Assembly (NCBI RefSeq): GCF_900187505.1
Contig: NZ_FYDL01000009.1
Location: 1-44,228 of the forward strand
DNA: 44,228 nucleotides
From: Pseudomonas sp. Irchel s3h17
Lineage (GTDB): Bacteria; Pseudomonadota; Gammaproteobacteria; Pseudomonadales; Pseudomonadaceae
Direction: 5' to 3'
This document shows positions 15,445 through 23,800 of this stretch, piece by piece; the stretch's first letter is position 1, and each line of letters begins with the position of its first letter. The notes under the pieces were generated by a model. It was not told the DNA's origin. It was given only the letters and a program-made list of their open reading frames with translations, and did not search any database. Made by a program: the position numbers and the translations under genes.

Positions 15445-16416
15445 ATGTCATTTTCCATGCGCCAGCTGACCTTGACCCTGGCCCTGTGCGGCCTGGCAAG
15501 CACCAGCACCTTCGCCACCGACCGCTTCGAACCGATGCGCCTGACGGCCACCAATGGCATTGGCAACACCGTGCTGCATGCCGCAACCGCGGCCCGCACC
15601 GTACAGGTACTGGCCTCGCTGCCGATCACCCATGGCCTGGCCGCCCGCCTGACCGAGGGCACCGACATCGCGCTGGAACGTGCGGCGCCCGCCAATCTTC
15701 CGGGCTCACGGCAAGCCGCGTACTTCTCCGGACGGGGTGCAGCGGCCCTGCACACCTTGTCGCAGCAAGCGGACGCGGTGATCGGCCTGCGCTCGTTGTG
15801 GCCAGACGACCCGCTGTACCCGAACGCCCGACGCAGCAATATCCGTATCGTCGAAATCGATGCCGCGCGCCCGGTGGACGGTGCCTTGCCGGGCGTTGCC
15901 TTGCAGCCGGGCAATGTCGACGGGCTGAACAGCCAACCCTGGATGGCCAGCAACAACATGGGGCGCATGGCCGACGTGATTGCCGCCGACCTGGTACGCC
16001 TGGCTCCCGAGGCCAAGCCGAGGATCGAGAGCAACCTGGCAACCCTCAAGCAACGCCTGCTCAAACTCAGCGCAGACAGCGAAGCGCAGCTGGCCGACAT
16101 CGACAACCTCAGCACGTTCAGCCTCAGCGATCACTTCACCTACCTGGTCAGCGGCCTCAACCTGGAACCGGTCGGCCTCGACACCCGCGCCGACAACGAG
16201 TGGACAGCCGAAACCCTGCAACAGTTGAGCGCAACCCTCAAGGACAACGATGTAGCGGTGGTGCTGCATCACCGCCCGCCATCGGCGGCACTGAAGGCTG
16301 CCATTACCGCGGGGGGCAGCCGGTTGCTGGTGCTGCAGACCGACGGTGCCGATCCGGTGGCCGAGCTGTCCGGCAACATTGATCAAGTGCTCCAGGCGCT
16401 GAAAAGCCGGTCCTGA
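15445..16416 (+). CDS. fpvF: Second periplasmic binding protein FpvF (ZnuA-like fold)
   Basis: A 323-aa protein with a signal peptide ending near STFATDR. It resembles TroA-type binding proteins in size and overall plan (QVLASLPITHGLAARLTEGTDIALERA; SDHFTYLVSGLNLE) but lacks FpvC's HisX motif set, so it may bind pyoverdine or the FpvC complex rather than free metal. In P. aeruginosa FpvF (PA2410) interacts with pyoverdine and FpvC. The start ATG directly follows the fpvE stop. It is the last gene of the operon. Confidence 0.85.
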   Translation: MSFSMRQLTLTLALCGLASTSTFATDRFEPMRLTATNGIGNTVLHAATAARTVQVLASLPITHGLAARLTEGTDIALERAAPANLPGSRQAAYFSGRGAAALHTLSQQADAVIGLRSLWPDDPLYPNARRSNIRIVEIDAARPVDGALPGVALQPGNVDGLNSQPWMASNNMGRMADVIAADLVRLAPEAKPRIESNLATLKQRLLKLSADSEAQLADIDNLSTFSLSDHFTYLVSGLNLEPVGLDTRADNEWTAETLQQLSATLKDNDVAVVLHHRPPSAALKAAITAGGSRLLVLQTDGADPVAELSGNIDQVLQALKSRS

Positions 16417-16433
16417 AACCTCCCGCCTGAAGT

Positions 16434-16453
16434 CGCGGCCCTACCGGGCCGCG
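16434..16453 (+). terminator. Hairpin after the fpv operon
   Basis: CGCGGCCC (16434-16441), loop TACC, GGGCCGCG (16446-16453): a perfect 8-bp GC-rich stem starting 18 nt after the fpvF stop. No run of T follows, so it may be a weak terminator or an RNA-stabilising end. Confidence 0.55.
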
Positions 16454-16540
16454 CTTACAAAGTCCCTCAAGAAACCAGGCAGCCCCCCATGCTAGCTTGC
16501 CCTGCGCATGACGCGAACAGACAGGGAGAGGGACTAAGCC

Positions 16541-17368
16541 ATGAGTGACTCCATCGCACTGAACAAGGCCAACTGGGACGAGCGCGCACCACTGCATGCC
16601 GCCTCAGCGGAATACGCGACCGCCGCCTTTATCGACGCCCCCCGGCATCTGTCCGATGTCGTGCGGTTCGACCTGCCACTGCTGGGGGATATCTCCGGAC
16701 TGCGCGGCGTGCACCTGCAGTGCCATATTGGTACCGACACCCTTTCACTGGCCCGACTGGGCGCACAGATGACCGGGCTCGACTTCTCACCGGCCGCCCT
16801 GGCTCAGGCCCGCGCCCTGGCGCAGCAATGCGGCGTGCCCATCACCTATGTTGAATCCGAGCTTTATCACGCCACCGAGGTGTTGCCCCTAGCGGCATTC
16901 GATCTGGTGTACACCGGCATTGGCGCCCTGTGCTGGCTACCGAGCATCGACGCCTGGGCACGCACCGTCAGCGAACTGCTCAAGCCTGGAGGACGGTTGT
17001 TCATCCGCGAGGGCCACCCGATGCTGTGGGCGCTCAATGAAGACTGCGAACACGCCCTGTCTGTCGAACTGCCGTATTTCGAGCGTGAGGCGCCACAGGT
17101 GTGGGACGACGACCGCACCTATGTCGAAACCGATGTCTCGCTCAAGGCGACGGTGACCCATGAATGGAACCACGGGCTGGGGGAAATCATCAGCGCATTG
17201 CTCGCCCACGGGCTGGACATCACCGGCCTGGTCGAGCATCAAAGCATTCCCTGGGATGCCCTGCCGGGCCAGATGGTCAGCGACGCCAACGGGGAGTACC
17301 GTCTCAAGGAAGCACCGTGGCGCCTGCCGTTGACCTACACCTTGCAGGCCGTCAAACGGGGCACCTGA
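16541..17368 (+). CDS. Class I SAM-dependent methyltransferase
   Basis: A 275-aa cytoplasmic methyltransferase. Motif I appears as VHLQCHIGTDTLSLARLGAQMTGLDFS (about residues 56-82), a variant of the usual D/E-x-G-x-G-x-G, followed by AFDLVYTGIGALCWLPS (motif II region) and LLKPGGRLFIREGHP (motif III). The C-terminal part (EYRLKEAPWRLPLTYTLQAVK) is typical of a large uncharacterised methyltransferase group in Proteobacteria. It stands alone after the fpv operon; no substrate can be inferred. AGGGAGAGG lies upstream of the ATG. Confidence 0.83.
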   Translation: MSDSIALNKANWDERAPLHAASAEYATAAFIDAPRHLSDVVRFDLPLLGDISGLRGVHLQCHIGTDTLSLARLGAQMTGLDFSPAALAQARALAQQCGVPITYVESELYHATEVLPLAAFDLVYTGIGALCWLPSIDAWARTVSELLKPGGRLFIREGHPMLWALNEDCEHALSVELPYFEREAPQVWDDDRTYVETDVSLKATVTHEWNHGLGEIISALLAHGLDITGLVEHQSIPWDALPGQMVSDANGEYRLKEAPWRLPLTYTLQAVKRGT

Positions 17369-17437
17369 AGCCCGGTGGCGGACACGAAATCCACTGCCTC
17401 GCCACGGTAATGCCGTTCAGTTGAGGCGATGAAACCA

Positions 17438-17469
17438 CCGTTGCAGGAGCGAGCGTGCTCCTACAACGG
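17438..17469. repeat. REP-like palindrome (convergent intergenic)
   Basis: CCGTTGCAGGAGC (17438-17450) pairs with GCTCCTACAACGG (17457-17469), one G-T type mismatch. It lies between the methyltransferase (+) and histidine kinase (-) genes and could also stop both transcripts. It belongs to the 'GTAGGAGCGAGC' type common in P. fluorescens intergenic regions. Confidence 0.7.
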
Positions 17470-17505
17470 GGCATATGTCCGGCATCCCTGTTCCTTTGAA
17501 CAGTG

Positions 17506-18825
17506 TCAGGTCTGCAACGGCATGGTCAGTTCAACCCGCAAGCCGTCATCACGACTCTCGAAATGCAGCACGCAACCGCAGCGCTGGACGATCGCCTGGA
17601 CAATCGCCAGGCCCAGGCCACAACCGGTGCTCGAACCGTTGCGCCAGAAGCGTTGAGTCAAGTGCTGCAGGTCCTCTTCGGCAATCCCCGGGCCGTGGTC
17701 GCGCACCTTGAAGCGCACGCGATTGCCGGTGGTTTCCAGGCTCAGTTCCACGGCCGCATCCGCCGGCGTGTGGCGCAAAGCGTTGTCGAGCAGGTTGCGC
17801 AGCGCGGCAATCGACAACACCGCGGGCATCTGTACCGGTGCCTGGGAGTAGCTGGCCGGCAGGTGCAGCTTGATCCGGCTGCGGTCGCCACTCGCCGCGT
17901 CCTGAATCGCCAGGCGGGCGACCTGTTCGGCGCTGCACTGCACGCCATCGTCGAACGACAGGCTGCCCTCGACCCGAGCCAGCAACAACAGTTGCTCAAG
18001 GGTCCGGTGCAAGCGGTCGGCGCCCTCCTCGGCACGGGCCAGGGACTGGTCACGGGCCGCCCCGTCGGTCATGCGGGCCACTTGCAGATGGGTCTTGATG
18101 GCCGTCAACGGGCTGCGCAGTTCGTGGGCCGCGTCACCGGTCAGCCGACGCTCGCGCTCGATGGTCTTGCCAATGCGCTGGAACAGTTGGTTCTGGGTTT
18201 CCAGCAACGGCTGCAATTCACTGGGCAACGGCTGGATCTGCAGGGGTTCAAGGGAATCGGCGCTGCGACGCATCAAGGCATCGCGCATACGGTTGAGTGG
18301 CGCCAGCCCCTGGCCGATGCCCAGCCACAGCAGGCACAGGCAGCCGAGCAAGGCCACGCCCACCGGCACCGACGCCGCCAGCAGTATCGACAGGTTCAAC
18401 GCTTCGCGCTCCACTTGCCGGTCGGCCGTGGTGATGCGCAGGTCGCCGCGGGCCAGGGTGAAGCTGCGCCAACGGGCGCCGTCGATCATCTGATCGTGGA
18501 AGCCCAGTTTTTCCGCTTCCAGGGTTTGCTCGGGCGTCGCATGACTGCGGGCCAGGATTTCGCCGCGCAGCGAGCTGACCTGACAGGCCATCCCCCCAGG
18601 TACATTCAACTGTTCGGCACTGAAGTGGGTGCCCTCGCCCTTGCTCGGCAAGGGCGGCAGCTGCTCCAGCAGCCCCGCCACCATGCGCGCCGACGCCACC
18701 AGCCGCTGATCGAGGGAGAACATCATCTGGTTACGCAGGTCGCTGAGCATCCAGGCCGCGGCCAATGCCCAGATCATCGCGAAAGCCGCGCCGAGGGTCA
18801 GGCTCAGGCGCACGCGCAAACTCAT
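17506..18825 (-). CDS. Sensor histidine kinase, QseC-like (partner of dsb operon)
   Basis: A 439-aa inner-membrane kinase. Two membrane segments (about 7-28 and 145-168) enclose a periplasmic sensor domain of about 115 residues; then HAMP-like linker, H-box DAAHELRSPLTAIKTH (phospho-His about 234), N-box NLLDNALRHTP, G1 DHGPGIAEE and G2 GLGLAIVQ. The start is ATG at 18825, sharing a base with the regulator's stop (TGATG); GTG at 18828 would add one residue. The same pair lies next to dsbD2-dsbE-dsbG in P. aeruginosa (PA2479/PA2480). From memory that system is called DsbRS and linked to copper stress; I am only moderately sure of this. Confidence 0.88.
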   Translation of the reverse strand: MSLRVRLSLTLGAAFAMIWALAAAWMLSDLRNQMMFSLDQRLVASARMVAGLLEQLPPLPSKGEGTHFSAEQLNVPGGMACQVSSLRGEILARSHATPEQTLEAEKLGFHDQMIDGARWRSFTLARGDLRITTADRQVEREALNLSILLAASVPVGVALLGCLCLLWLGIGQGLAPLNRMRDALMRRSADSLEPLQIQPLPSELQPLLETQNQLFQRIGKTIERERRLTGDAAHELRSPLTAIKTHLQVARMTDGAARDQSLARAEEGADRLHRTLEQLLLLARVEGSLSFDDGVQCSAEQVARLAIQDAASGDRSRIKLHLPASYSQAPVQMPAVLSIAALRNLLDNALRHTPADAAVELSLETTGNRVRFKVRDHGPGIAEEDLQHLTQRFWRNGSSTGCGLGLAIVQAIVQRCGCVLHFESRDDGLRVELTMPLQT

Positions 18826-19505
18826 CACTTCGATTGCTCTCCAGCGTCCGCCGGCCCCAGGCGATAACCCAGCCCTCGCACGGTTTCGACAATGCCATTG
18901 CCGAGCTTGCGCCGCAGGTGATGGATATGAACATTGAGGGCGTTGCTTTCCAGTTCATCGTTGAAGCCGTACACGCTGTCCTTGAGTTGCTCGGTGGACA
19001 GCACCCGGCCACGGTTGTGCAGCAAGGCCTGCAACAGCGATTGCTCGCGGCGCGACAGGTCCACCGATTGACCAGCCAACAAGGTTTCCCGGCTGCTGGG
19101 GTCGTAGGTCAGGGCCCCGTGTTCGATCAGGTTGACGCTGCGACCCGCGACCCGACGCAACAGGGTGTGCAGGCGCGCGGCCAGCTCACGCAAGTCGAAG
19201 GGCTTGAGCAGGTAGTCATCGGCACCGGCTTGCAGGCCATCGACACGGTCGGTGACCGAGTCGCGGGCGGTGAGAATCAGCACCGGAATCTCCAGGCCTT
19301 GCTGGCGCAGTTGCTGAAGCAGTTTCAAACCGTCTTCGTCGGGCAACCCCAGGTCGAGTACCATCACCTCGAACTCGGCGACCTTGAGCATCGCCCGGGC
19401 AGCCGACGCCGTGGCCACATGTTCCACGGTCATGCCCTGGGCCGTAAGGCCGGCAACAATGCCGCTGGCGATCAGCTCATCGTCTTCACAGACAAGTACA
19501 TGCAT
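18825..19505 (-). CDS. OmpR/QseB-family response regulator (divergent from dsbD)
   Basis: A 226-aa regulator: receiver domain about 1-115 with acidic pocket EDD (7-9), phospho-Asp D51 (VLDLGLPDEDG) and conserved Lys in LLKPFD (about 101); winged-helix DNA-binding domain about 125-220 (SRREQSLLQALLHNRGRVLSTEQLKDSVYG ... NALNVHIHHLRRKLG). Class and arrangement are those of QseB/PmrA/TctD regulators. It is transcribed away from dsbD with the kinase gene behind it. A TTAAT-N6-TTAAT box at 19594-19610 between the two transcripts is a likely binding site. Confidence 0.9.
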   Translation of the reverse strand: MHVLVCEDDELIASGIVAGLTAQGMTVEHVATASAARAMLKVAEFEVMVLDLGLPDEDGLKLLQQLRQQGLEIPVLILTARDSVTDRVDGLQAGADDYLLKPFDLRELAARLHTLLRRVAGRSVNLIEHGALTYDPSSRETLLAGQSVDLSRREQSLLQALLHNRGRVLSTEQLKDSVYGFNDELESNALNVHIHHLRRKLGNGIVETVRGLGYRLGPADAGEQSK

Positions 19506-19592
19506 GGTGGGACCTGTAGAAAAGTGTTGATTAAGAAGGCGCCGGATTAAGCGGACATTATGCCCCAGCTGTCATCGCCACAAGGATAACGC

Positions 19593-19611
19593 GGTTAATC
19601 ATCGGTTAATC
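19593..19611 (+). promoter_or_regulatory. Direct-repeat box for the OmpR-type regulator
   Basis: GGTTAATC occurs twice at an 11-bp period (19593-19600 and 19604-19611), giving TTAAT-N6-TTAAT, the layout of PmrA/QseB boxes. It lies about 50 bp before dsbD and 82 bp before the regulator's start codon on the other strand, suitable for activating dsbD and autoregulation. The role is inferred. Confidence 0.65.
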
Positions 19612-19658
19612 GTGATCCTTCATGGTGCACCCTACTTGCACCGGTATAAGGTTTACCC

Positions 19659-21395
19659 ATGCGTCGTCTGTTTCTATTCATGCTGTTTGTTTTCGCAGGC
19701 CTGGCCCAGGCCGCCGCCAACCCGTTTGAAACCAAGCCTGATTTCCTGCCGGTGGGCAAGGCCTTCACCTTGACCTCCGAACGCCTGGAATCCGGGGAAA
19801 CCCAGCTGTTCTGGCAAATTGCCGACGGCTACTACCTGTACCAGAAACGCCTGAGTTTCAACGGCCTGTCCGAGACCAACGCCCCTGCGCTGCCCGAGGG
19901 CGAAGCCCACAGCGACGAATTCTTTGGTGATCAACAGGTCTATCGCCAGGGCCTGGAGCTGAAGATCCCGGCTGACGCCACGGGCCGGATCAAAGTCGGT
20001 TTCCAGGGCTGCGCCGATGCTGGCCTATGTTACCCGCCACAGACCCAGGTGGTTGATCTGGGCGGCATCGTGCCCGCCATCGACACCGCAGAGGCGCCGG
20101 ATCAAGCCCTGGCCAGTGGCCTGCAACAACACGCGTTGGGTTGGAGCTTGCTAGTGTTCTTCGGCCTGGGCCTGCTGCTCGCATTCGCCCCTTGTTCATT
20201 GCCCATGCTGCCGATTCTCGCCGGCTTGATCGTCGGCAGTGGTGCCAGTGCCAAGCGCGGTTTTGCCCTGGCCGGCAGCTATGTGGTGAGCATGGCGCTG
20301 GTGTATGCGGCACTGGGTGTGCTGGCGGCATTGCTGGGGGCCAATCTGCAGGCATGGCTGCAAAACCCCTGGCTGCTGGGCAGTTTCGCAGTGATCTTTG
20401 TGCTGCTGTCGCTGCCGATGTTCGGCTTCTTTGAACTGCAATTGCCGGTGGCCGTGCGTGACCGCCTGGAAAACGCCAGCCGCAAGCAGGGTGGCGGCAG
20501 CCTGGTCGGGGCCGGTGTGCTGGGGGCGTTGTCCGGTTTGCTGGTGGGCCCGTGCATGACCGCGCCACTGGCCGGGGCCTTGTTGTACATCGCCCAGAGC
20601 GGCAATGCGCTGCATGGCGGGCTGATCCTGTTCACGATGGGCATCGGCATCGGTTTGCCCCTGTTGCTGCTGGTGACCGTCGGCAACCGTTTCCTGCCCA
20701 AGCCCGGCACCTGGATGAACCTGCTCAAGGGCATCTTCGGCTTCCTGTTCCTCGGCACCGCGCTGGTCATGCTCCGGCCGGTGCTGGATGAGTCGTTGTG
20801 GATCGGCTTGTGGGGCGCGCTGTTGCTGATCATTGCCTACAGCGCCTGGCGCCAGACCGGCGGGTTCGGTCGTGCCGCCCATGTATTCGGTGGCCTGGCA
20901 CTGCTGTCCGGGTTGTGGGGCAGCATGCTGATGATTGGTGCTGCCGGCGGCAGTGATGACCTGTTCAAACCCTTGCAGGTCTATCGCGCACAAGCCTCCA
21001 CGGGAGTGGCCGGCCCTACGGCCCATGACGCCTTCATCACGGTCAAGGACGCCACCGCGCTGCAACGCGAACTGGACACGGCACGCGCCCAGGGCCAGTG
21101 GGTGCTGCTGGACTACTACGCCGACTGGTGCGTGTCGTGCAAGATCATGGAGAAACAGGTGTTCGGCAAACCCCAGGTGCTGGAGGCGCTGAAGGATGTG
21201 CGCTTGCTGCGCCTGGATGTCACCGCCGACAATGCCGACAGCCATGAACTGCTCGACCGTTACACAGTGCCCGGGCCACCCAGCCTGCTGTGGATCGGCA
21301 CCGACGGCGAAGAACGCCGCAGCCAGCGCATGACCGGAGAGGTCGATGCCGCCGGTTTCCTCCAACACTGGAACATCGTCCGGAACGCTCTTTGA
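19659..21395 (+). CDS. dsbD: Thiol:disulfide interchange protein DsbD (second copy type)
   Basis: A 578-aa electron hub carrying reducing equivalents from cytoplasmic thioredoxin to periplasmic proteins. It has a signal peptide to about QAAA-20; DsbD-alpha domain with C118-ADAGL-C124; eight-helix beta domain with paired Cys C179 (APCSLPMLPILAG) and C299 (VGPCMTAPLAGA); C-terminal thioredoxin-like gamma domain with C491-VS-C494 (YADWCVSCK). All six redox Cys expected in DsbD are present. AAGG lies 7 nt before the ATG. It is the first of three genes with dsbE- and dsbG-like genes, corresponding to P. aeruginosa PA2478 (a second DsbD). Confidence 0.92.
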   Translation: MRRLFLFMLFVFAGLAQAAANPFETKPDFLPVGKAFTLTSERLESGETQLFWQIADGYYLYQKRLSFNGLSETNAPALPEGEAHSDEFFGDQQVYRQGLELKIPADATGRIKVGFQGCADAGLCYPPQTQVVDLGGIVPAIDTAEAPDQALASGLQQHALGWSLLVFFGLGLLLAFAPCSLPMLPILAGLIVGSGASAKRGFALAGSYVVSMALVYAALGVLAALLGANLQAWLQNPWLLGSFAVIFVLLSLPMFGFFELQLPVAVRDRLENASRKQGGGSLVGAGVLGALSGLLVGPCMTAPLAGALLYIAQSGNALHGGLILFTMGIGIGLPLLLLVTVGNRFLPKPGTWMNLLKGIFGFLFLGTALVMLRPVLDESLWIGLWGALLLIIAYSAWRQTGGFGRAAHVFGGLALLSGLWGSMLMIGAAGGSDDLFKPLQVYRAQASTGVAGPTAHDAFITVKDATALQRELDTARAQGQWVLLDYYADWCVSCKIMEKQVFGKPQVLEALKDVRLLRLDVTADNADSHELLDRYTVPGPPSLLWIGTDGEERRSQRMTGEVDAAGFLQHWNIVRNAL

Positions 21396-22261
21396 TGCTG
21401 ACCTTTACCCTCGGCACCTTTGCCATCGCGCTCAATCATTTGCTGCTGATCAGCGCCCTGGGACTGGCCACCCTGGTCGGTTGGCGCGTCGCCAAGCGCG
21501 GAGGCGAGAACCCCGAGTCGGTGCTGTTCGGGTTATTCATGCTGGGCCTGCTTGCCGCCAGAGCGGGGTTCGTGGTCGCCTACTGGCCTCACTACCGCGG
21601 TGACCCGTGGCAAATCATCGACCTGCGCGATGGCGGTTTCCTCGCCTGGCCGGGGGTGATTGTGCTGCTGCTGGCAACGGTGGCGTGGGGCTGGCGTCGT
21701 CCGCCCCTGCGCAAACCGCTGGGGTACGGCGTGGCCAGCGGTCTGTTGTTCTGGCTGCTGGCGAGCCTGTCCCTGAATCTGTATGAACAAGGCACCCGCC
21801 TGCCGGAAATCACCTTGCGCAATGCCGCTGGCGAAACCGTGCAACTGGCCGACTATCAGGGAGGCCCTCTGGTGATCAACCTCTGGGCCACTTGGTGCCC
21901 CCCCTGCCGGCGGGAAATGCCGGTGCTGGAAAATGCCCAGCAACAACGCCCCGACCTGACCTTTCTGTTCGTCAACCAGGCTGAAAGCATGCAGAGCGTC
22001 AGCACCTTCCTCGCCACCCAGGGCCTGAGCCTGTCGAACGTCCTGTTTGATCGTGGCGGCCGGTTGGGCCAGGCCGTCGGCTCCATGGCATTGCCGACGA
22101 CGCTGTTCTACAGCGCCGAGGGTCGCCTGCTCGGCAGCCATCTGGGCGAGCTTTCAGAAGCCAGCCTGGCCCGCGCACTGGAAAATTTCGATACCCCCTC
22201 TACCCCCATTCAGGCCACACGGCCAAGGAAACTGCCATGCCCCGCTTCCGCCATCTGCTGA
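21395..22261 (+). CDS. Membrane-anchored TlpA/DsbE-like thioredoxin
   Basis: A 288-aa protein. The first about 135 residues form several hydrophobic segments, unlike the single anchor of CcmG; the rest is a periplasmic TlpA-like thioredoxin domain with W-ATW-C168-PP-C171 and a later cis-Pro (SMALPTTLFYSAEGR). It equals PA2477 of P. aeruginosa by position and probably passes electrons from DsbD to DsbG or other targets. The start overlaps the dsbD stop by one base (TGATG). Its 3' end overlaps dsbG by 25 bp. The multi-pass N-terminus resembles prolipoprotein diacylglyceryl-transferase-like membrane regions, but I do not assign that activity. Confidence 0.85.
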   Translation: MLTFTLGTFAIALNHLLLISALGLATLVGWRVAKRGGENPESVLFGLFMLGLLAARAGFVVAYWPHYRGDPWQIIDLRDGGFLAWPGVIVLLLATVAWGWRRPPLRKPLGYGVASGLLFWLLASLSLNLYEQGTRLPEITLRNAAGETVQLADYQGGPLVINLWATWCPPCRREMPVLENAQQQRPDLTFLFVNQAESMQSVSTFLATQGLSLSNVLFDRGGRLGQAVGSMALPTTLFYSAEGRLLGSHLGELSEASLARALENFDTPSTPIQATRPRKLPCPASAIC

Positions 22262-23004
22262 CGATGACCCTGGGCGCAGCCCTGCTGCAAAGCCCCTTGC
22301 TCCATGCCGAAGAACTGCCTGCGGCAATCCGCAAGATCGAAGAAAAAGGCGCGAAGATCATTGGCAGCTTCGATGCACCCGATGGTTTGCGTGGCTATGC
22401 CGCGCAGTACCAGAACCGTGGCATGGCCCTGTACCTGACACCCGATGGCAAGCATGTATTGTTGGGCAACCTGTATGACGCCAACGGCAAGGACCTGAGC
22501 GCCGAGCCGTTGCAAAAGCTGGTGTACGCGCCGATGGCCAAGGAGGTCTGGGCGAAGATGGAGTCCAGCGCCTGGATTGCCGACGGCAGCAAGGACGCCC
22601 CTCGAGTGGTGTACCTGTTCAGCGACCCGAACTGCCAGTACTGCACCCTGTTCTGGGAGCAGGCCAGGCCGTGGGTGAAGTCCGGCAAGGTGCAACTGCG
22701 GCACATCATGGTCGGCATCATCCGTGAAGACAGCCCGGGCAAATCCGCCGCCCTGCTGGCCAGCAAAGACCCGAGCAAGGCCCTGGACGACCATGAAAAG
22801 GCCGGCAAACAAAGCGCACTCAAGGCGCTGCCAACCATTCCCCAGGAGGTCCAGGACAAACTCAATGCCAACATGGCATTGATGGAAGAACTCGAACTGC
22901 CCGCCACCCCGGCGATCTTCTACCTGGACGCCAAGGGTGACCTGCAACAGCAGCAAGGCGCACCGTCGCCGGACAAACTGGCGAAGATCCTCGGCCCTAA
23001 ATAG
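22237..23004 (+). CDS. dsbG: Periplasmic disulfide isomerase/chaperone DsbG
   Basis: A 255-aa DsbC/DsbG-family protein: signal peptide to about LLHA-23, N-terminal dimerisation domain (about 25-85), then thioredoxin domain with active site C133-QY-C136 (DPNCQYCTLFW) and cis-Pro in LPATPAIFYLD. E. coli DsbG has CPYC at this place. It isomerises or protects single cysteines and must be kept reduced, which the upstream dsbD/TlpA genes would do. AAGGAAAC precedes the ATG, inside the preceding gene. Confidence 0.9.
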   Translation: MPRFRHLLTMTLGAALLQSPLLHAEELPAAIRKIEEKGAKIIGSFDAPDGLRGYAAQYQNRGMALYLTPDGKHVLLGNLYDANGKDLSAEPLQKLVYAPMAKEVWAKMESSAWIADGSKDAPRVVYLFSDPNCQYCTLFWEQARPWVKSGKVQLRHIMVGIIREDSPGKSAALLASKDPSKALDDHEKAGKQSALKALPTIPQEVQDKLNANMALMEELELPATPAIFYLDAKGDLQQQQGAPSPDKLAKILGPK

Positions 23005-23017
23005 AAACCGCAGAAGC

Positions 23018-23046
23018 AACCGAGCGCCATTGCGGGGCGCCCGGTT
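23018..23046 (+). terminator. Hairpin after dsbG
   Basis: AACCGAGCGCC (23018-23028) pairs with GGCGCCCGGTT (23036-23046) with one mismatch, 13 nt after the dsbG stop. No strong T-run. A second perfect inverted repeat ATCGCGAGCA / TGCTCGCGAT (23069-23078 / 23098-23107) follows before the convergent GlcG-like gene. Confidence 0.55.
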
Positions 23047-23129
23047 GGGTGCATCATCGTCGACGACCATCGCGAGCAAACGCAGCACCGTCCGACTGCT
23101 CGCGATTGCAACGGCTCAATCGCCGAAGA

Positions 23130-23570
23130 TCAAGCCACCACCCCCGCATCCGCCCGCAACCCCAGCGCCTCGACGGCATTGATCGCGCACTGCTCATCGA
23201 CATCCGACAGATCACCGCTGATTCCTACGGCGCCGAGCACATTGCCGTCCTGATCCCGAATCAGCACGCCGCCCGGTGCGGGTACCACGCTGCCCTGCCC
23301 CAGGCTGTTCAACGCCGCGATAAACGCCGGACGCTGTTGTGCGTCCAGTGCCAATAGCCGCGAGCCCTTGCCCAGCGCAATCGCGCCCCAGGCTTTGCCG
23401 ATCGCAATGTCGGGACGCAGCAGGCTCGCGCCGTCTTCGCGCTGCAACGTGATCAGATGCCCGCCGGCATCCAGTACCGCAATGGTCAGCGGGGCTGCGC
23501 TGATTGCTCGCCCGGCGGCGATCGCCTCGTTGACCAGGCTGACTGCGACTTTCAAGGTTAAAGCGCTCAC
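23130..23570 (-). CDS. GlcG/HbpS-family (DUF336) protein beside gcl
   Basis: A 146-aa protein of the GlcG/HbpS-like fold: LTIAVLDAGGHLITLQREDGASLLRPDIAIGKAWGAIALG, then PGGVLIRDQDGNVLGAVGISGD and a C-terminal EQCAINAVEALGL. The family is widespread near glycolate, glyoxylate and propanediol genes; some members bind heme, but the role here is unknown. The start is GTG at 23570, preceded by AGGACGG, because homology begins at ALTLKVAVSLVNEA; the open frame reaching 23810 covers the divergent promoter region. It is divergent from gcl; each transcript start carries a TTGTATACAA site. Confidence 0.82.
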   Translation of the reverse strand: MSALTLKVAVSLVNEAIAAGRAISAAPLTIAVLDAGGHLITLQREDGASLLRPDIAIGKAWGAIALGKGSRLLALDAQQRPAFIAALNSLGQGSVVPAPGGVLIRDQDGNVLGAVGISGDLSDVDEQCAINAVEALGLRADAGVVA

Positions 23571-23661
23571 GGGTGCCGTCCTTATTTTGTTATGGGAAAG
23601 CCGTTGGGTTCTTTTTGTCGAGAAACCCGATGGAACAAATAGAACACAAAGAGTTATTTTT

Positions 23662-23671
23662 TTGTATACAA
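23662..23671. promoter_or_regulatory. Operator copy 1, TTGTATACAA
   Basis: A perfect 10-bp palindrome. On the minus strand it follows a -35 TTTCGT (23697-23702), 17-bp spacer, -10 GATAAT (23674-23679), so it overlaps the expected start of the GlcG-like transcript. The sequence is the kind bound by GntR-family repressors; the protein is not in the window. Confidence 0.65.
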
Positions 23672-23756
23672 TAATTATCGAAAAGCGCCTCATGCGACGA
23701 AACGCCACAGTGTTTATGGGCTTCCGACGAATGAAACAAGCGCTTGAGAAAATGGA

Positions 23757-23786
23757 TTGACCTGCGCCGTCCGCCGTGAATACACT
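23757..23786 (+). promoter_or_regulatory. gcl operon promoter
   Basis: -35 TTGACC (23757-23762), 18-bp spacer, -10 TACACT (23781-23786). Expected start near 23793, about 8 nt before the operator at 23801-23810 and 45 nt before the gcl start codon. Confidence 0.6.
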
Positions 23787-23800
23787 CTGCGCAAAGCCAC

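Noticed and set aside
17503..18867. 454-codon open frame opposite the histidine kinase gene
   Set aside because: The kinase on the minus strand has all catalytic boxes; the plus frame has none and runs over the kinase/regulator junction.
19645..19650. TATAAG before dsbD as a -10 element
   Set aside because: It would place the transcript start at the ATG itself and it overlaps the AAGG ribosome-binding site; the RNA start is more likely upstream, just after the TTAAT repeats.
21395..21800. Possible separate membrane enzyme (Lgt-like) fused to the TlpA domain
   Set aside because: The N-terminal region is multi-pass and only loosely Lgt-like; no catalytic residues could be identified, so it is kept as a membrane anchor.
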